A program made the translations under genes and the position numbers. A stretch of 64,000 bases of DNA. Origin: DATARH01 sp035534855 (GTDB lineage: Bacteria; Pseudomonadota; Alphaproteobacteria; ATCC43930; CGMCC-115725). The stretch is taken from NCBI GenBank assembly GCA_035534855.1, contig DATLRD010000010.1, positions 1-64,000 of the forward strand. Direction: 5' to 3'. Below the pieces are notes generated by a model. That model ran no database searches and was not told the origin of the DNA. It saw only the letters and a list, made by a program, of their open reading frames with translations. Positions 20,092 to 28,108 of the stretch are shown here, one piece after another (the stretch's first letter is position 1; the number at the start of each line of letters is the position of its first letter).

Positions 20092-21624
20092 TTGGCGGCA
20101 CATTCCTCCTCTGAAGGCAGCTCCGGTCAGGATGCTTCCCTGTACCGCGCGGTAGTCGATACGGCGGTCGATGTCATCGTTGTGATCGATCGCAACGGGA
20201 TCATCCGCTCGGTAAACCAGGCGACCGTGCATATCTTCGGCTATGCCGCCGACGAGTTGGTCGGTCGCAACGTCAATGTGCTGATGCCTGAACCGTATGC
20301 CGATGAGCATGACGGGTACCTTGCTAACTACCTGCGCAGCGGCGTTAAAAAGATCATCGGGATCGGCCGCGAGGTATCGGGCCGGCGCAAGGATGGGTCG
20401 GTGTTTCCGATGGATTTGTCGGTCGGCGAGGCGCGCAACGGCGGTGACCCGATCTTTGTCGGCATCATCCGCGACATCACCAAGCGCAAGGCGGCCGAAC
20501 TGGCGCTGCGCGAAAGCGAATCGCGCTGGCGCTCGATCGTCGACACGGTGCCGGACGCGATCATCCTGATCGATGTCAAGGGCACCATCGAATCGTTCAG
20601 CCCGTCCGCCGAGCGCCTGTTCGGCTATGCCAGCGGCGAGGTGGTCGGGCAGAACGTCAAGATGCTGATGCCGTCGCCCTATCGCGAGGCGCATGACGGC
20701 TATCTCGAACGCTATATGCGTACCGGCGAGCGGCGCATTATCGGCATCGGCCGCATCGTCGTCGGGCTGCGCAAGGATGGCGCTACGTTTCCGATGGAGC
20801 TGGCGGTCGGCGAGTTCTCGTCGCCGGGCGGGCGGTACTTTACCGGCTTTGTCCGCGACCTGACCGAGCGTCAGCAGGCCGAGCGCCGCATCGAGGACCT
20901 GCAGAGTGAATTGCTGCATGCCTCGCGGCTCAGCGTGATGGGCCAGATGGCCTCGACGATGGCGCACGAGCTGAACCAGCCGCTGACCGCAGTGACCAAT
21001 TATCTCGAGGCCAGTCGGCAGCTCTTGTCGACCGGCGCCGCCGGGCCCGATCGCGTCATCGACCTGATGGAACGGGCGGTCGCCCAGGCGCAGCGCGCCG
21101 GCGAGGTGATCCGCCAGCTTCGCCAGTTTGTCAGCAAGGGCGAAACCGAACGGCGGACCGCGAACCTCAACAAGCTGGTCGAGGAGGCGCTCGCCCTGGC
21201 CCTGGTCGGCGCGCGACAGTCGGGGGTGCGGGTGTCGCTCGATCTCGACCATGCGCTGCCGCCGGTCGTGGTCGACCCGGTGCAAATCCAGCAGATCGTG
21301 TTGAACCTGGTGCGCAACGCGATCGAAGCGATGGAGGGGGGCGACCGCCGAGACCTGTCGATCGCGACGCGCGTGGTGCACGACCGGATCGAAACCAGCG
21401 TCGCAGATACCGGGCCGGGCATCGCGCCCGAGCTTGCCGACCGGCTGTTCCAGCCCTTTGTCACGACAAAGAAGACCGGAATGGGGCTGGGCCTGTCGAT
21501 CTGTCGCGAGATCGCCGAGGCGCATCACGGGCATCTGACCGCCGCGCTGCGGCCGTCGGGCGGCACGATCTTCCTTCTCGCGCTGCCTATAGCCAGCCCG
21601 GACGAAGCCGCCGATGCCGGATGA
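20092..21624 (+). CDS. fixL: Oxygen-sensing histidine kinase FixL with two haem-type PAS domains
   Basis: 510 residues, soluble (no membrane helix). PAS-1 (about 15-130) and PAS-2 (about 143-258) both contain the FixL haem signature: H73 in EHDGYL with R93 in IIGIGR, and H201 in AHDGYL with R221 in IIGIGR. In Bradyrhizobium FixL the haem ligand is His200 and the distal Arg220, the same 20-residue spacing, and only the second PAS binds haem. Kinase core: H-box H292 in MAHELNQPLTA, N-box NLVRNAIEAM, G boxes DTGPGI and TGMGLGLSICREI. Under low oxygen FixL phosphorylates FixJ, encoded next with an 11-bp overlap. The start is a TTG with a weak GGGAAG site; no in-frame ATG lies upstream. Confidence 0.93.
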   Translation: MAAHSSSEGSSGQDASLYRAVVDTAVDVIVVIDRNGIIRSVNQATVHIFGYAADELVGRNVNVLMPEPYADEHDGYLANYLRSGVKKIIGIGREVSGRRKDGSVFPMDLSVGEARNGGDPIFVGIIRDITKRKAAELALRESESRWRSIVDTVPDAIILIDVKGTIESFSPSAERLFGYASGEVVGQNVKMLMPSPYREAHDGYLERYMRTGERRIIGIGRIVVGLRKDGATFPMELAVGEFSSPGGRYFTGFVRDLTERQQAERRIEDLQSELLHASRLSVMGQMASTMAHELNQPLTAVTNYLEASRQLLSTGAAGPDRVIDLMERAVAQAQRAGEVIRQLRQFVSKGETERRTANLNKLVEEALALALVGARQSGVRVSLDLDHALPPVVVDPVQIQQIVLNLVRNAIEAMEGGDRRDLSIATRVVHDRIETSVADTGPGIAPELADRLFQPFVTTKKTGMGLGLSICREIAEAHHGHLTAALRPSGGTIFLLALPIASPDEAADAG

Positions 21625-22234
21625 TCGTCACGTCTATATCGTCGATGACGACGAGGCGGTGCGCGACTCGATCTCGGTGCTGCTCGAGGCCTGCGGCTAT
21701 ACGGTGCACAGTTATTCTGCGGCGAAGGAATTTCTCAATGCCGCGCCGACCGTGCCGATCGGCTGCCTGATCGTCGACATCCGCATGCCAGAGATGGACG
21801 GGCTTGAATTGCAGCGCCACCTCAACGACCGGTCGCTGGCGTTTCCGACAATCGTCGTCACCGGGCACGGCGACGTGCCGCTGGCGGTGCGGGCGATGAA
21901 GGCCGGCGCGCTCGATTTTATCGAAAAGCCGTTTTCGTCGCAGGCCATCCTCGGCAGCGTCGAGGCGGCGCTGACCAAGGAGCAATCCGGGAGCGAAGCC
22001 CGCGATCCGGTGGCGGCGGCCGCGGCGGCCAAGCTCGAACTGCTGTCTCCGCGCGAGCGCGAGGTGCTCCAGGGGCTGCTCACCGGGCTGCCGAACAAAT
22101 CGATCGCCTACGACCTGGCGATCAGCCCCCGCACCGTGGAAATCCATCGCGCCCGGGTGATGGACAAAATGGGCGCGCGCAGCCTGTCGGAATTGATCCG
22201 CCTGGCCCTCGCAGCCGGGCTCGAGGCGAAATAG
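21614..22234 (+). CDS. fixJ: Response regulator FixJ
   Basis: 206 residues: receiver domain (about 5-120; acidic pocket DDDE at 11-14, phosphorylation site D55 in IVDIRMPEMDG, Lys in EKPF) and a LuxR/NarL-type helix-turn-helix (about 140-203; LSPREREVLQGLLTG, NKSIAYDLAISPRTVEIHRARVM). Activated by FixL, FixJ turns on fixK-type genes in rhizobia. The two FixK-type genes in the same island are the obvious targets, although I could not define a FixJ site upstream of them. Translationally coupled to fixL. Confidence 0.94.
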   Translation: MPDDRHVYIVDDDEAVRDSISVLLEACGYTVHSYSAAKEFLNAAPTVPIGCLIVDIRMPEMDGLELQRHLNDRSLAFPTIVVTGHGDVPLAVRAMKAGALDFIEKPFSSQAILGSVEAALTKEQSGSEARDPVAAAAAAKLELLSPREREVLQGLLTGLPNKSIAYDLAISPRTVEIHRARVMDKMGARSLSELIRLALAAGLEAK

Positions 22235-22374
22235 CCGCGCCGGCTCGGCGGAAGACAGGCCTTCCCCGCGGTGCGGGCGGTCGGCGCGGCCGCCGTCTCG
22301 GCGCGATGCGGCCGAATTGGCTTTGCCGGAAAACCGGGCGGTATTTGCGCCGGATCAAGGTCGAGATCAACGGA

Positions 22375-22545
22375 TCAGGCGGCGCGATTGCGGTCGGCGC
22401 ATTCGGCCTCGATGCGGTCGGCGTCGAGTTCGAATTGCTCGGCGGTGCGCAGACGGAAATCCCAGATCACCGGGTTTTCCGCGCGCTCGGCGAATTCACG
22501 ATACCAAGCGGCCAGTTCGCGCAGTTCTTCCGGATCGTGCGGCAT
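22375..22545 (-). CDS. Small conserved-looking cytoplasmic protein (56 residues)
   Basis: Start ATG 22545 preceded by AGGAGAGG; a longer frame starts at 22587 but lacks such a site. Mostly helical, acidic and Arg-rich: MPHDPEELRELAAWYREFAE then NPVIWDFRLRTAEQFELDADRI. Small proteins with the LRELAAWYREFAERA pattern are common in alphaproteobacteria but I know no function. A FixK-like box 60 bp upstream suggests that it belongs to the low-oxygen regulon. No signal peptide or cysteine pair. Confidence 0.65.
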   Translation of the reverse strand: MPHDPEELRELAAWYREFAERAENPVIWDFRLRTAEQFELDADRIEAECADRNRAA

Positions 22546-22604
22546 GATCCTCTCCTCGCCGTCGTCTAGTTGCGCCGATGATGGCAAGCGAGGCGGCAGG
22601 CGAT

Positions 22605-22618
22605 ATGATCTGGATCAA
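22605..22618. promoter_or_regulatory. FixK-like box upstream of the 56-residue protein gene
   Basis: ATGAT-CTGG-ATCAA, one mismatch to TTGAT-N4-ATCAA. It lies 60 bp upstream of the start at 22545 (minus) and between that gene and the ABC ATPase gene that ends at 22658. Confidence 0.55.
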
Positions 22619-22657
22619 TGGAAGAGGGCGAAGAGCGAGGGCGAAGAAGGGCGCTGG

Positions 22658-23482
22658 TCAGCCGGCCTTGTGGTGCTCCCACATCCGGCGCTGCTCTTGC
22701 CCCGCGTCCTGCGCCGCCCGCACCCGCGGGCTTCTCAGATAGGCGCGCACCCACGGGTGTTCGTCGCGCAGCAATTCATCGGGCGTGCCGACATGCGCCT
22801 TGCCCTCGACCAGCACAGCGACGCGGTCGCACACGGTGAACACCGTGTCCAGGTCGTGTGTTACCAGAAACACGGTGAGGCCGAGGCCGGTCTGCAAATC
22901 CTTGATCAGCCGGTCGAACGCATCGGCCGCATTGGGGTCGAGCCCCGAAGTCGGCTCGTCGAGGATCAACAGCTCGGGGTCGAGCGCCAGGGCGCGTGCC
23001 AGCGCGGCTCGCTTGCGCATGCCGCCCGACAGCTGCGCCGGGGATTTTTTGCCGGCATCCGGCGACAGCCCGACCAGCGCGATCTTCGACGCGGCGATTT
23101 CCTCCATCAGCCTTTGCGGCATCGGCACGCTTTCGCGCAGCGCGAACTCGATGTTTTCCGCCACGGTCATCGAACTGAACAGCGCGCCATCCTGGAACAG
23201 CACGCCGAGGCGCTGCTCGATCGCGTGGCGCTCGGCCTGGGGGATATCGAACACCTCGGAGCCGAACAGCTTGACGCTGCCGCCGGCCGGCGGGTTGAGG
23301 CCGATGATCGTGCGCAGCAGCACCGATTTTCCGCTGCCCGACCCGCCGATGACGCCAAAGATTTCGCCGCGCATGACATCGAGATCGAGCCCGTCATGCA
23401 CAGTGTGGGTTCCGAACCGGGTGACGAGACCGCGGATGCGGATCACCGGTTGGGGCGCAGGGTCGCGGTCGAAGAGGGGCAT
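22658..23482 (-). CDS. ABC transporter ATP-binding protein, MlaF/Ttg2A type, without its partners
   Basis: 274 residues. Walker A GGSGSGKS (46-53), Q-loop FQDGALFSSMTV, signature LSGGMRKRAALARAL, Walker B LLILDEPTSGLDP and switch VTHD. The FQDGALFSSMTVAEN and LSGGMRKRAALARA motifs are those of the Mla/Ttg2 phospholipid transport ATPase. The permease (mlaE) and MCE protein (mlaD) that normally lie beside it are absent; the neighbours are ftsH and a small protein. It may serve a permease elsewhere or be what is left of a transporter. Starts 12 bp after the ftsH stop, so it is probably cotranscribed with it. Confidence 0.9.
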   Translation of the reverse strand: MPLFDRDPAPQPVIRIRGLVTRFGTHTVHDGLDLDVMRGEIFGVIGGSGSGKSVLLRTIIGLNPPAGGSVKLFGSEVFDIPQAERHAIEQRLGVLFQDGALFSSMTVAENIEFALRESVPMPQRLMEEIAASKIALVGLSPDAGKKSPAQLSGGMRKRAALARALALDPELLILDEPTSGLDPNAADAFDRLIKDLQTGLGLTVFLVTHDLDTVFTVCDRVAVLVEGKAHVGTPDELLRDEHPWVRAYLRSPRVRAAQDAGQEQRRMWEHHKAG

Positions 23483-23493
23483 CGCGTCCTCCC

Positions 23494-25323
23494 TCAGGCG
23501 GCGGTGAGGTCCGGCTTGGCCGATGCGGCCTTCGCCGCGGCCGATGCGGCCAGCAGCGCCTGCAGATCAGCGCCCAACAGGGTCTCTGTTTCGAGCAGCG
23601 CCCGGGCGCCGCGATCGAGGATGTCGCGGTGCGCTTCGAGTTCGCGCGTTGCCCGTTCAGAGGCGCGGGCGATCATCTCGCGTACCGCGCAGTCGATCTC
23701 GCGGGCGGTCTCTTCGGCATAGTTGCGCTCGATCCAATTCGGCGCCTGCCCGTTGCCGAGAAACGGCGAGTGCTGCCGGTCATAAGAGACCTCGCCAAGC
23801 GACGACACCATACCGTATTGCGTCGCGGCGCTGCGCGCGATGTCGGACGCCTTGGCGAGATCGTCGGCGGCACCGGTCGAAACCCTGCCGAACACCAGCC
23901 GCTCGGCGGCGCGGCCGGCGAGCAGCACGACCATCTTGTTTTCGAGTTCGTCCTGGGTCAGCAGAAAGCGGTCTTCGGTCGGGCGCTGGATCGTATAGCC
24001 GAGCGCGCCGATGCCGCGCGGGATGATCGAGACCTTCTGCACCCGGTCGACCCCGGGCAGAACCGACGAGGCGAGCGCGTGACCCATCTCGTGATAGGCG
24101 ACGATCTCGCGCTCCTTGGGGCCGAGGATACGGTTCTTCTTTTCGAGCCCGGCGATGATCCGCTCGATAGCCGAGGTAAAGTCGGCGGCGGCGACCGAAT
24201 CGGAGTTGCGCCGCGTCGCCAAGAGTGCAGCTTCGTTTACCAGGGTCGCCAGATCGGCACCCGTAAAGCCGGGGGTGAGCGCGGCGACCTCCTCGGCCGA
24301 GACGTCGCTGCCGACGTGGATTTTATTCAGGTAGATGTGCAGGATCTGGATGCGCCCCGCCCTGTCGGGCCGGTCGACGAGCACCTGCCGGTCGAAGCGG
24401 CCGGCGCGAAGCAGCGCCGGGTCGAGAATCTCGGGCCGGTTCGTCGCCGCGAGCAGCACCAGCCCGACTGATGTGTCGAACCCGTCCACCTCGGACAGGA
24501 GCTGGTTGAGCGTCTGCTCCTTCTCGTCGTTGCCGCCGAGGCGCCCTGGCGCGCCGCGCGCATGGCCGAGCGCGTCGAGTTCGTCGATAAAGATGATTGC
24601 CGGCGCCTTCTGCCGGCCCTGCTCGAACAGGTCGCGCACTCGCGCCGCGCCGACGCCGACATAAAGCTCGACGAATTCCGAGCCGTTGATCGACAGGAAC
24701 GGAACCCCGGCCTCGCCGGCGACGGCGCGCGCCAATAGCGTCTTGCCGGTGCCGGGCGGGCCGACCAGCAGGACGCCTTTCGGGATGTGCGCGCCGAGGC
24801 GGCCGTAGCTAACCGGGTCCTTCAGAAAAGCGACGACCTCTTTCAGCTCGTCCTTGGCCTCATCGACCCCGGCGACATCGTCGAACGTCGTCTTGGTGTC
24901 GGTTTCGGCAAAGACCCGGGCCTTGCTCTGGGTCATCGCGGCGGCCGGCCCCATCGCGCCGCCCATGCCGCCACGCATGAACAGAAACGGCAGCAGCAAT
25001 AGCATCGGCAGCCATAGCAGCCAGCTCCAGACGCCGCCGCTCGACACCGGGCTGCCGGTATATTCGATCCCGTGCTTTTCGAATTCGCTCGCCAGCGCAC
25101 GCGGCACGCTGTTGGTGATGATCAGGTCCCCGTTATCGAGCGTCGCGGTGATCTGGTCTCCGCTGACGGTGGCTTTCTTGACCTTGTTCTGCGCGAGATA
25201 TTTCTCGAATTCGCTGTATGGGATGAGGTCGCGCTTTGGGCCGCTGCCGAGCCAGAACGACGCGGTGATCAGTATGACGAACAGCAGGCCGAGAACGGTC
25301 GGAATGACTGGCAAACGCTTCAT
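23494..25323 (-). CDS. ftsH: ATP-dependent zinc metalloprotease FtsH (accessory copy)
   Basis: 609 residues. Transmembrane helix 1 (about 8-25), periplasmic domain (30-97), transmembrane helix 2 (98-116), AAA+ domain with Walker A GPPGTGKT (188-195), Walker B IIFIDELDA and the second region of homology ATNRPEILDPALLRAGRFDRQ, then the M41 protease with HEMGH (411-415). The pore loop reads ELYVGVG where housekeeping FtsH has MFVGVG. Small, Ala-rich C-terminus. Its place in a stress island, next to hpf and an orphan ABC ATPase, suggests a second, stress-specific FtsH; the main ftsH should be elsewhere. About 116 bp of non-coding DNA precede it, with no FixK box. Confidence 0.94.
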   Translation of the reverse strand: MKRLPVIPTVLGLLFVILITASFWLGSGPKRDLIPYSEFEKYLAQNKVKKATVSGDQITATLDNGDLIITNSVPRALASEFEKHGIEYTGSPVSSGGVWSWLLWLPMLLLLPFLFMRGGMGGAMGPAAAMTQSKARVFAETDTKTTFDDVAGVDEAKDELKEVVAFLKDPVSYGRLGAHIPKGVLLVGPPGTGKTLLARAVAGEAGVPFLSINGSEFVELYVGVGAARVRDLFEQGRQKAPAIIFIDELDALGHARGAPGRLGGNDEKEQTLNQLLSEVDGFDTSVGLVLLAATNRPEILDPALLRAGRFDRQVLVDRPDRAGRIQILHIYLNKIHVGSDVSAEEVAALTPGFTGADLATLVNEAALLATRRNSDSVAAADFTSAIERIIAGLEKKNRILGPKEREIVAYHEMGHALASSVLPGVDRVQKVSIIPRGIGALGYTIQRPTEDRFLLTQDELENKMVVLLAGRAAERLVFGRVSTGAADDLAKASDIARSAATQYGMVSSLGEVSYDRQHSPFLGNGQAPNWIERNYAEETAREIDCAVREMIARASERATRELEAHRDILDRGARALLETETLLGADLQALLAASAAAKAASAKPDLTAA

Positions 25324-25439
25324 CGATACCCCCGGATGCCGGGCAGATCAGCGCTTATCGATTTAGAGGATAGCGCGTTTTGCCGCCTCGCGGATTGCCA
25401 TTAAAAAATTGCGGCGGCGGACGCAAAGACCGGCGTGAG

Positions 25440-25685
25440 TCAGCGTGGTTCGTCAGGCTCGGGTTCCTCGCGTTTCAGAACATCGTAGACCTGCGCCGCG
25501 GCGCCGTGCGGCCGCCGCGCGAGCTCGGTGCCGATCTGGTCGTCGGCGGTCGCCCAGGTGAAGGCTTCGAGCACTTCGACGGCGCTGGCGCCGGTTTCGA
25601 GGATGCGCATCACCACGGCATCGTCGAGCGGCCCGACGATGCGGGTGATCTCATCGGCGGTCGCCGTGTGGCTAGCGGGGTTCAT
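25440..25685 (-). CDS. Small protein of unknown function, coupled to hpf
   Basis: 81 residues from ATG 25685 (MNPASHTATADEITRIVGPL), overlapping the end of hpf by 14 bp, so the two are probably translated together. Mainly helical; it contains DDAVVMRILETGASAVEVLEAFTWA, a run that looks like a short helix-turn-helix or helical bundle, and ends in an acidic PEPDEPR tail. No catalytic motif or membrane segment. Likely cytoplasmic and expressed with the hibernation factor; function unknown. Confidence 0.7.
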   Translation of the reverse strand: MNPASHTATADEITRIVGPLDDAVVMRILETGASAVEVLEAFTWATADDQIGTELARRPHGAAAQVYDVLKREEPEPDEPR

Positions 25686-26076
25686 CGCCAGTCTCTGTCG
25701 CGCCGGGAGCGGTCGGGGCGAGATCGCGGGCCGCGGTCCGGCTTGGGCCCGCGCCGCGGTGCTCACGCGCGTAATCCTCAAGCTGCCGGCGCGCGGCGTC
25801 GAATGCGTCGCGTACCGCGACATGGGCGTCTTCGTGCGCGTGGTTGAGCCCGTGATCGCGCCCGGCGACGAGTTCGGTGCCGGGGACCGTCATGTCGATG
25901 CGCACCTCGAACAGCTTGCCCTGGTGCCGGTGCTTGTGTTGGCACTCGACGACGACACGGCACGACGTGATGCGGCCGAAGAACTGTTCGAGCTCGTCGG
26001 CGCGCTGGCGGATGCGTGTTTCGAGCGCCGGCGACGCATCCATGTGGCGAAAAGTGATCTGAAGCGGCAACTGCAT
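25672..26076 (-). CDS. hpf: Ribosome hibernation promoting factor HPF/RaiA, short form
   Basis: 134 residues. Start ATG 26076 after a CCAGGAGACG ribosome binding site; the frame upstream is open but non-coding. The beta-alpha-beta fold of the S30AE domain is recognisable in LQITFRHMDASPALETRIRQRADELEQFF and RIDMTVPGTELVAGRDH...DAHVAVRDAFDAARRQLEDY. It lacks the C-terminal dimerisation domain of long HPF and has an Ala/Pro/Thr-rich tail instead. It inactivates ribosomes under energy stress or hypoxia. A TTGA-N6-GCAA site 55 bp upstream fits FixK control. Confidence 0.92.
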   Translation of the reverse strand: MQLPLQITFRHMDASPALETRIRQRADELEQFFGRITSCRVVVECQHKHRHQGKLFEVRIDMTVPGTELVAGRDHGLNHAHEDAHVAVRDAFDAARRQLEDYAREHRGAGPSRTAARDLAPTAPGATETGDEPR

Positions 26077-26131
26077 CGTACGTCTCCTGGAGACATCGCC
26101 CAGAGGGTAGGCCAACGCCGCCCTGATGCGA

Positions 26132-26145
26132 TTGATCCAGCGCAA
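26132..26145. promoter_or_regulatory. FixK-type box upstream of hpf
   Basis: TTGATCCAGCGCAA fits the rhizobial FixK consensus TTG(A/C)-N6-(T/G)CAA but is not a full palindrome. Centre at about 26138.5; a TACCCT -10-like hexamer lies about 32 bp away (26104-26109, minus strand), the spacing of a class II Crp/Fnr promoter, followed by the hpf start at 26076. Confidence 0.55.
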
Positions 26146-26174
26146 TCACCGCGCCGAAACCCGGCGCCGGACCC

Positions 26175-26827
26175 TCACAGAACAAATGCTTGGTGCAGCT
26201 CGGGCATCGCAATCGACGGCGCACCGAGATGCAAGGCCAGCGCCGCCATCGCGCCCGGCTCCCCGTGGACCAGAAAGGTGGTCTTGCTCCCGCCGATGCG
26301 GTGGTACCAGTCGACTAGCTCCGGCTTGTCGGCGTGTGCTGAGAACCCATTGACCGTGTGAATCCGGACGCGGACCGGGATGTTTCGCCGAACAGGTCGA
26401 TGCTGCGGGCGCCGTCGATGACGCGGCGCGCCAGCGTGCCCCGCGCCGGAAACCCCGACAAACACGACGCTCGCTTCCGGGCGCTACAGATCGTGGCGCA
26501 GATGGTGCCGGACCCGGCAGCCGGTGCACATCCCCGATCCGGCGAGGATCACGGCGCCACCGCTGATGCGGTTGATCGCGATCGATTCCGCTGCCTCCTG
26601 ACGATGTGCAACCCGGGGAGCCCGAACGGGTCCTGGTGCCGCGCGAACATCTCGGCGACGGCGGGGCCATAGCAGTCGGGGTGCCGCTCAAAGATCTCGG
26701 TCGCGTCGATGGCCATCGGTGAATCGAGGAACACCGCCTTCGACAGCGGCAGGCGGTTCTGCTCGATGCCCTGGCGCAGCATGAACAGGATTTCCTGGGC
26801 CCGTTCGAGCGCGAAGGACGGCTTCAT
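26175..26827 (-). pseudogene. Remnant of an MBL-fold/beta-CASP RNA-processing nuclease
   Basis: Three reading frames must be joined to recover the C-terminal part of an RNA-metabolising metallo-beta-lactamase. Frame A (26827 to about 26600): PSFALERAQEILFMLRQ and VFLDSPMAIDATEIFERH. Frame B (to about 26490): AAESIAINRISGGAVILAGSG, SGMCTG and VRHHLRHDL, then a stop, then RPEASVVFVG. Frame C: FPARGTLARRVIDGARSIDLFG, then another shift into IPVRVRIHTVNGFSAHADKP and TTFLVHGEPGAMAALA to the end. The N-terminal metal-binding half (HxHxDH) is missing altogether. At least three frameshifts, one stop and a large deletion: clearly dead. The first ATG overlaps the stop of the LOG-family gene (TAGATG). 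Confidence 0.85.
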
Positions 26828-27802
26828 CTATTCTTCTCCGGTTGCGGCGTCCGGTGGAGGGTAACCATCCGCGATCGATGCCGGCTCCAGCAGCGGTTCG
26901 CCCTTCAGCTCGTACCAGGTCAGGATGTCGCGCCAGGCCTCGGCAGCCGATTCGGCGTACCAGAACAGGTCGCGGTCTTCCGGATCGATCGCCCCCTCGG
27001 CGACCAGAAAATCGGCGTCGAAGGCGCGCCGCCAATAATCCTCACCGACCAGGATCACCGGCACCGGGTTGATCTTTCGCGTCTGCGCCAGGGTCAGCAC
27101 CTCAAACAATTCGTCGAACGTGCCATAGCCGCCGGGAAACGCGACCAGCGCGCGGGCCCGCATCAGAAAATGCAGCTTGCGTATCGCGAAATAGTGAAAG
27201 CTGAAGCACAGCTCGGGAGTGACGTAGGGGTTGGGGAACTGTTCGTGTGGCAGCGCGATGTTGAGGCCGATCGACTTGGCCCCGGCGTCGTTGGCACCGC
27301 GGTTGGCCGCCTCCATGATCCCCGGTCCGCCGCCGGTCATCACCATGATGCGGCCGCCGATCGTCTTGTCGCCGCAATCGCCCACCAGCCGCCCGAACTC
27401 GCGCGCGATCTCATAGTAGCGGCTCTTGTCGAGCACACGCTCGGCGATATCCAGCTGCTCCCGCAGGCTCCGGTCGTCGGGATCGGCCGCCAGGGCGGCC
27501 CGCAGCGCCTCGCATTTGCGCCGTGCCGAGGCTGGCTCGGGGATGCGGGTGCCGCCGAAGACGACAATCGTATGGCCGACTTCGTTCTCGGCCAGCAGGG
27601 TTTGCGGCTTCTGGTAGTCGAGCATCAGGCGGATGCCGCGCATCTCGTCGCGGCTGAGGAAATCCGGGTCGCGATCGGGGACGCGGTAGCTCGGCGAGGC
27701 GACGATCGACCTGATCCGGGCCGGCGCCTCGGGGTCTTCCGAACGCGGCTTCGGATGATGGATCGGCAAAGGCTGCCGGTGCTCCGGGTTCGGCCGTTTC
27801 AT
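26828..27802 (-). CDS. LOG-family protein (TIGR00730-type nucleoside-5'-monophosphate phosphoribohydrolase)
   Basis: 324 residues. The LOG core is clear: VVFGGTRIPEP, MTGGGPGIMEAANRGA and the catalytic loop PGGYGTFDELFEVLTLAQT. This family cleaves the N-glycosidic bond of nucleotide monophosphates or cytokinin ribotides. A 90-residue N-terminal extension (PDRDPDFLSRDEMRGIRLMLDYQKP) and the long C-terminus are like the larger bacterial members found in stress islands. No membrane segment. Preceded by an exact FixK box (50 bp upstream); followed directly by the decayed beta-CASP gene. Confidence 0.88.
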   Translation of the reverse strand: MKRPNPEHRQPLPIHHPKPRSEDPEAPARIRSIVASPSYRVPDRDPDFLSRDEMRGIRLMLDYQKPQTLLAENEVGHTIVVFGGTRIPEPASARRKCEALRAALAADPDDRSLREQLDIAERVLDKSRYYEIAREFGRLVGDCGDKTIGGRIMVMTGGGPGIMEAANRGANDAGAKSIGLNIALPHEQFPNPYVTPELCFSFHYFAIRKLHFLMRARALVAFPGGYGTFDELFEVLTLAQTRKINPVPVILVGEDYWRRAFDADFLVAEGAIDPEDRDLFWYAESAAEAWRDILTWYELKGEPLLEPASIADGYPPPDAATGEE

Positions 27803-27852
27803 CGTGGTGCCCTCATGGGTGAAACCGATCGCCGCAAATAAGCCGCCTGTCG

Positions 27853-27866
27853 TTGATCGACATCAA
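27853..27866. promoter_or_regulatory. FixK/FNR-type box upstream of the LOG-family gene
   Basis: TTGAT-CGAC-ATCAA, a perfect palindrome, 50 bp upstream of the start at 27802 (minus) and about 75 bp from the remains of a divergent BCAM0308-like gene (plus). It may once have controlled both. Confidence 0.85.
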
Positions 27867-27941
27867 TCGGTTGCCGGTGCCGCCGACATAAGGTGACCGC
27901 CGTGAGCTGCCCGGCCGCCCGACACGGCAAGGAAGCGATCG

Positions 27942-28092
27942 ATGCCCCAGGCAGCCCCGACCGCCCGCGCAAACCGCCGTACCTCGGGCCGCCCAGCAGG
28001 ACCACATCCGCGATCCGTACCAGACGCAGAAAAAGCTGCGCGGGCCGACGGACTGTACCGAATGCGGCGCGGTCTATCAGCGCGGGCGCTGC
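27942..28092 (+). pseudogene. Remnant of a BCAM0308-like protein
   Basis: The stretch 28009-28092 translates as RDPYQTQKKLRGPTDCTE followed by CGAVYQRGRC. This is the N-terminal motif of the BCAM0308 family (DPY...KLR-PT-C--CGAV-..GRW, a zinc-ribbon-like CxxC) known from low-oxygen loci. An ATG at 27942 opens a different frame, so at least one frameshift near 28000 separates start and motif. After 28092 the similarity ends and DNA from an opposite-strand gene begins. Not functional. Confidence 0.65.
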
Positions 28093-28108
28093 CGACATGC
28101 TGGTCGGT

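Noticed and set aside
25324..25439. FixK box upstream of ftsH
   Set aside because: No TTGA-N6-TCAA-like sequence with fewer than three mismatches was found; ftsH may depend on transcription from the hpf promoter or on another regulator.
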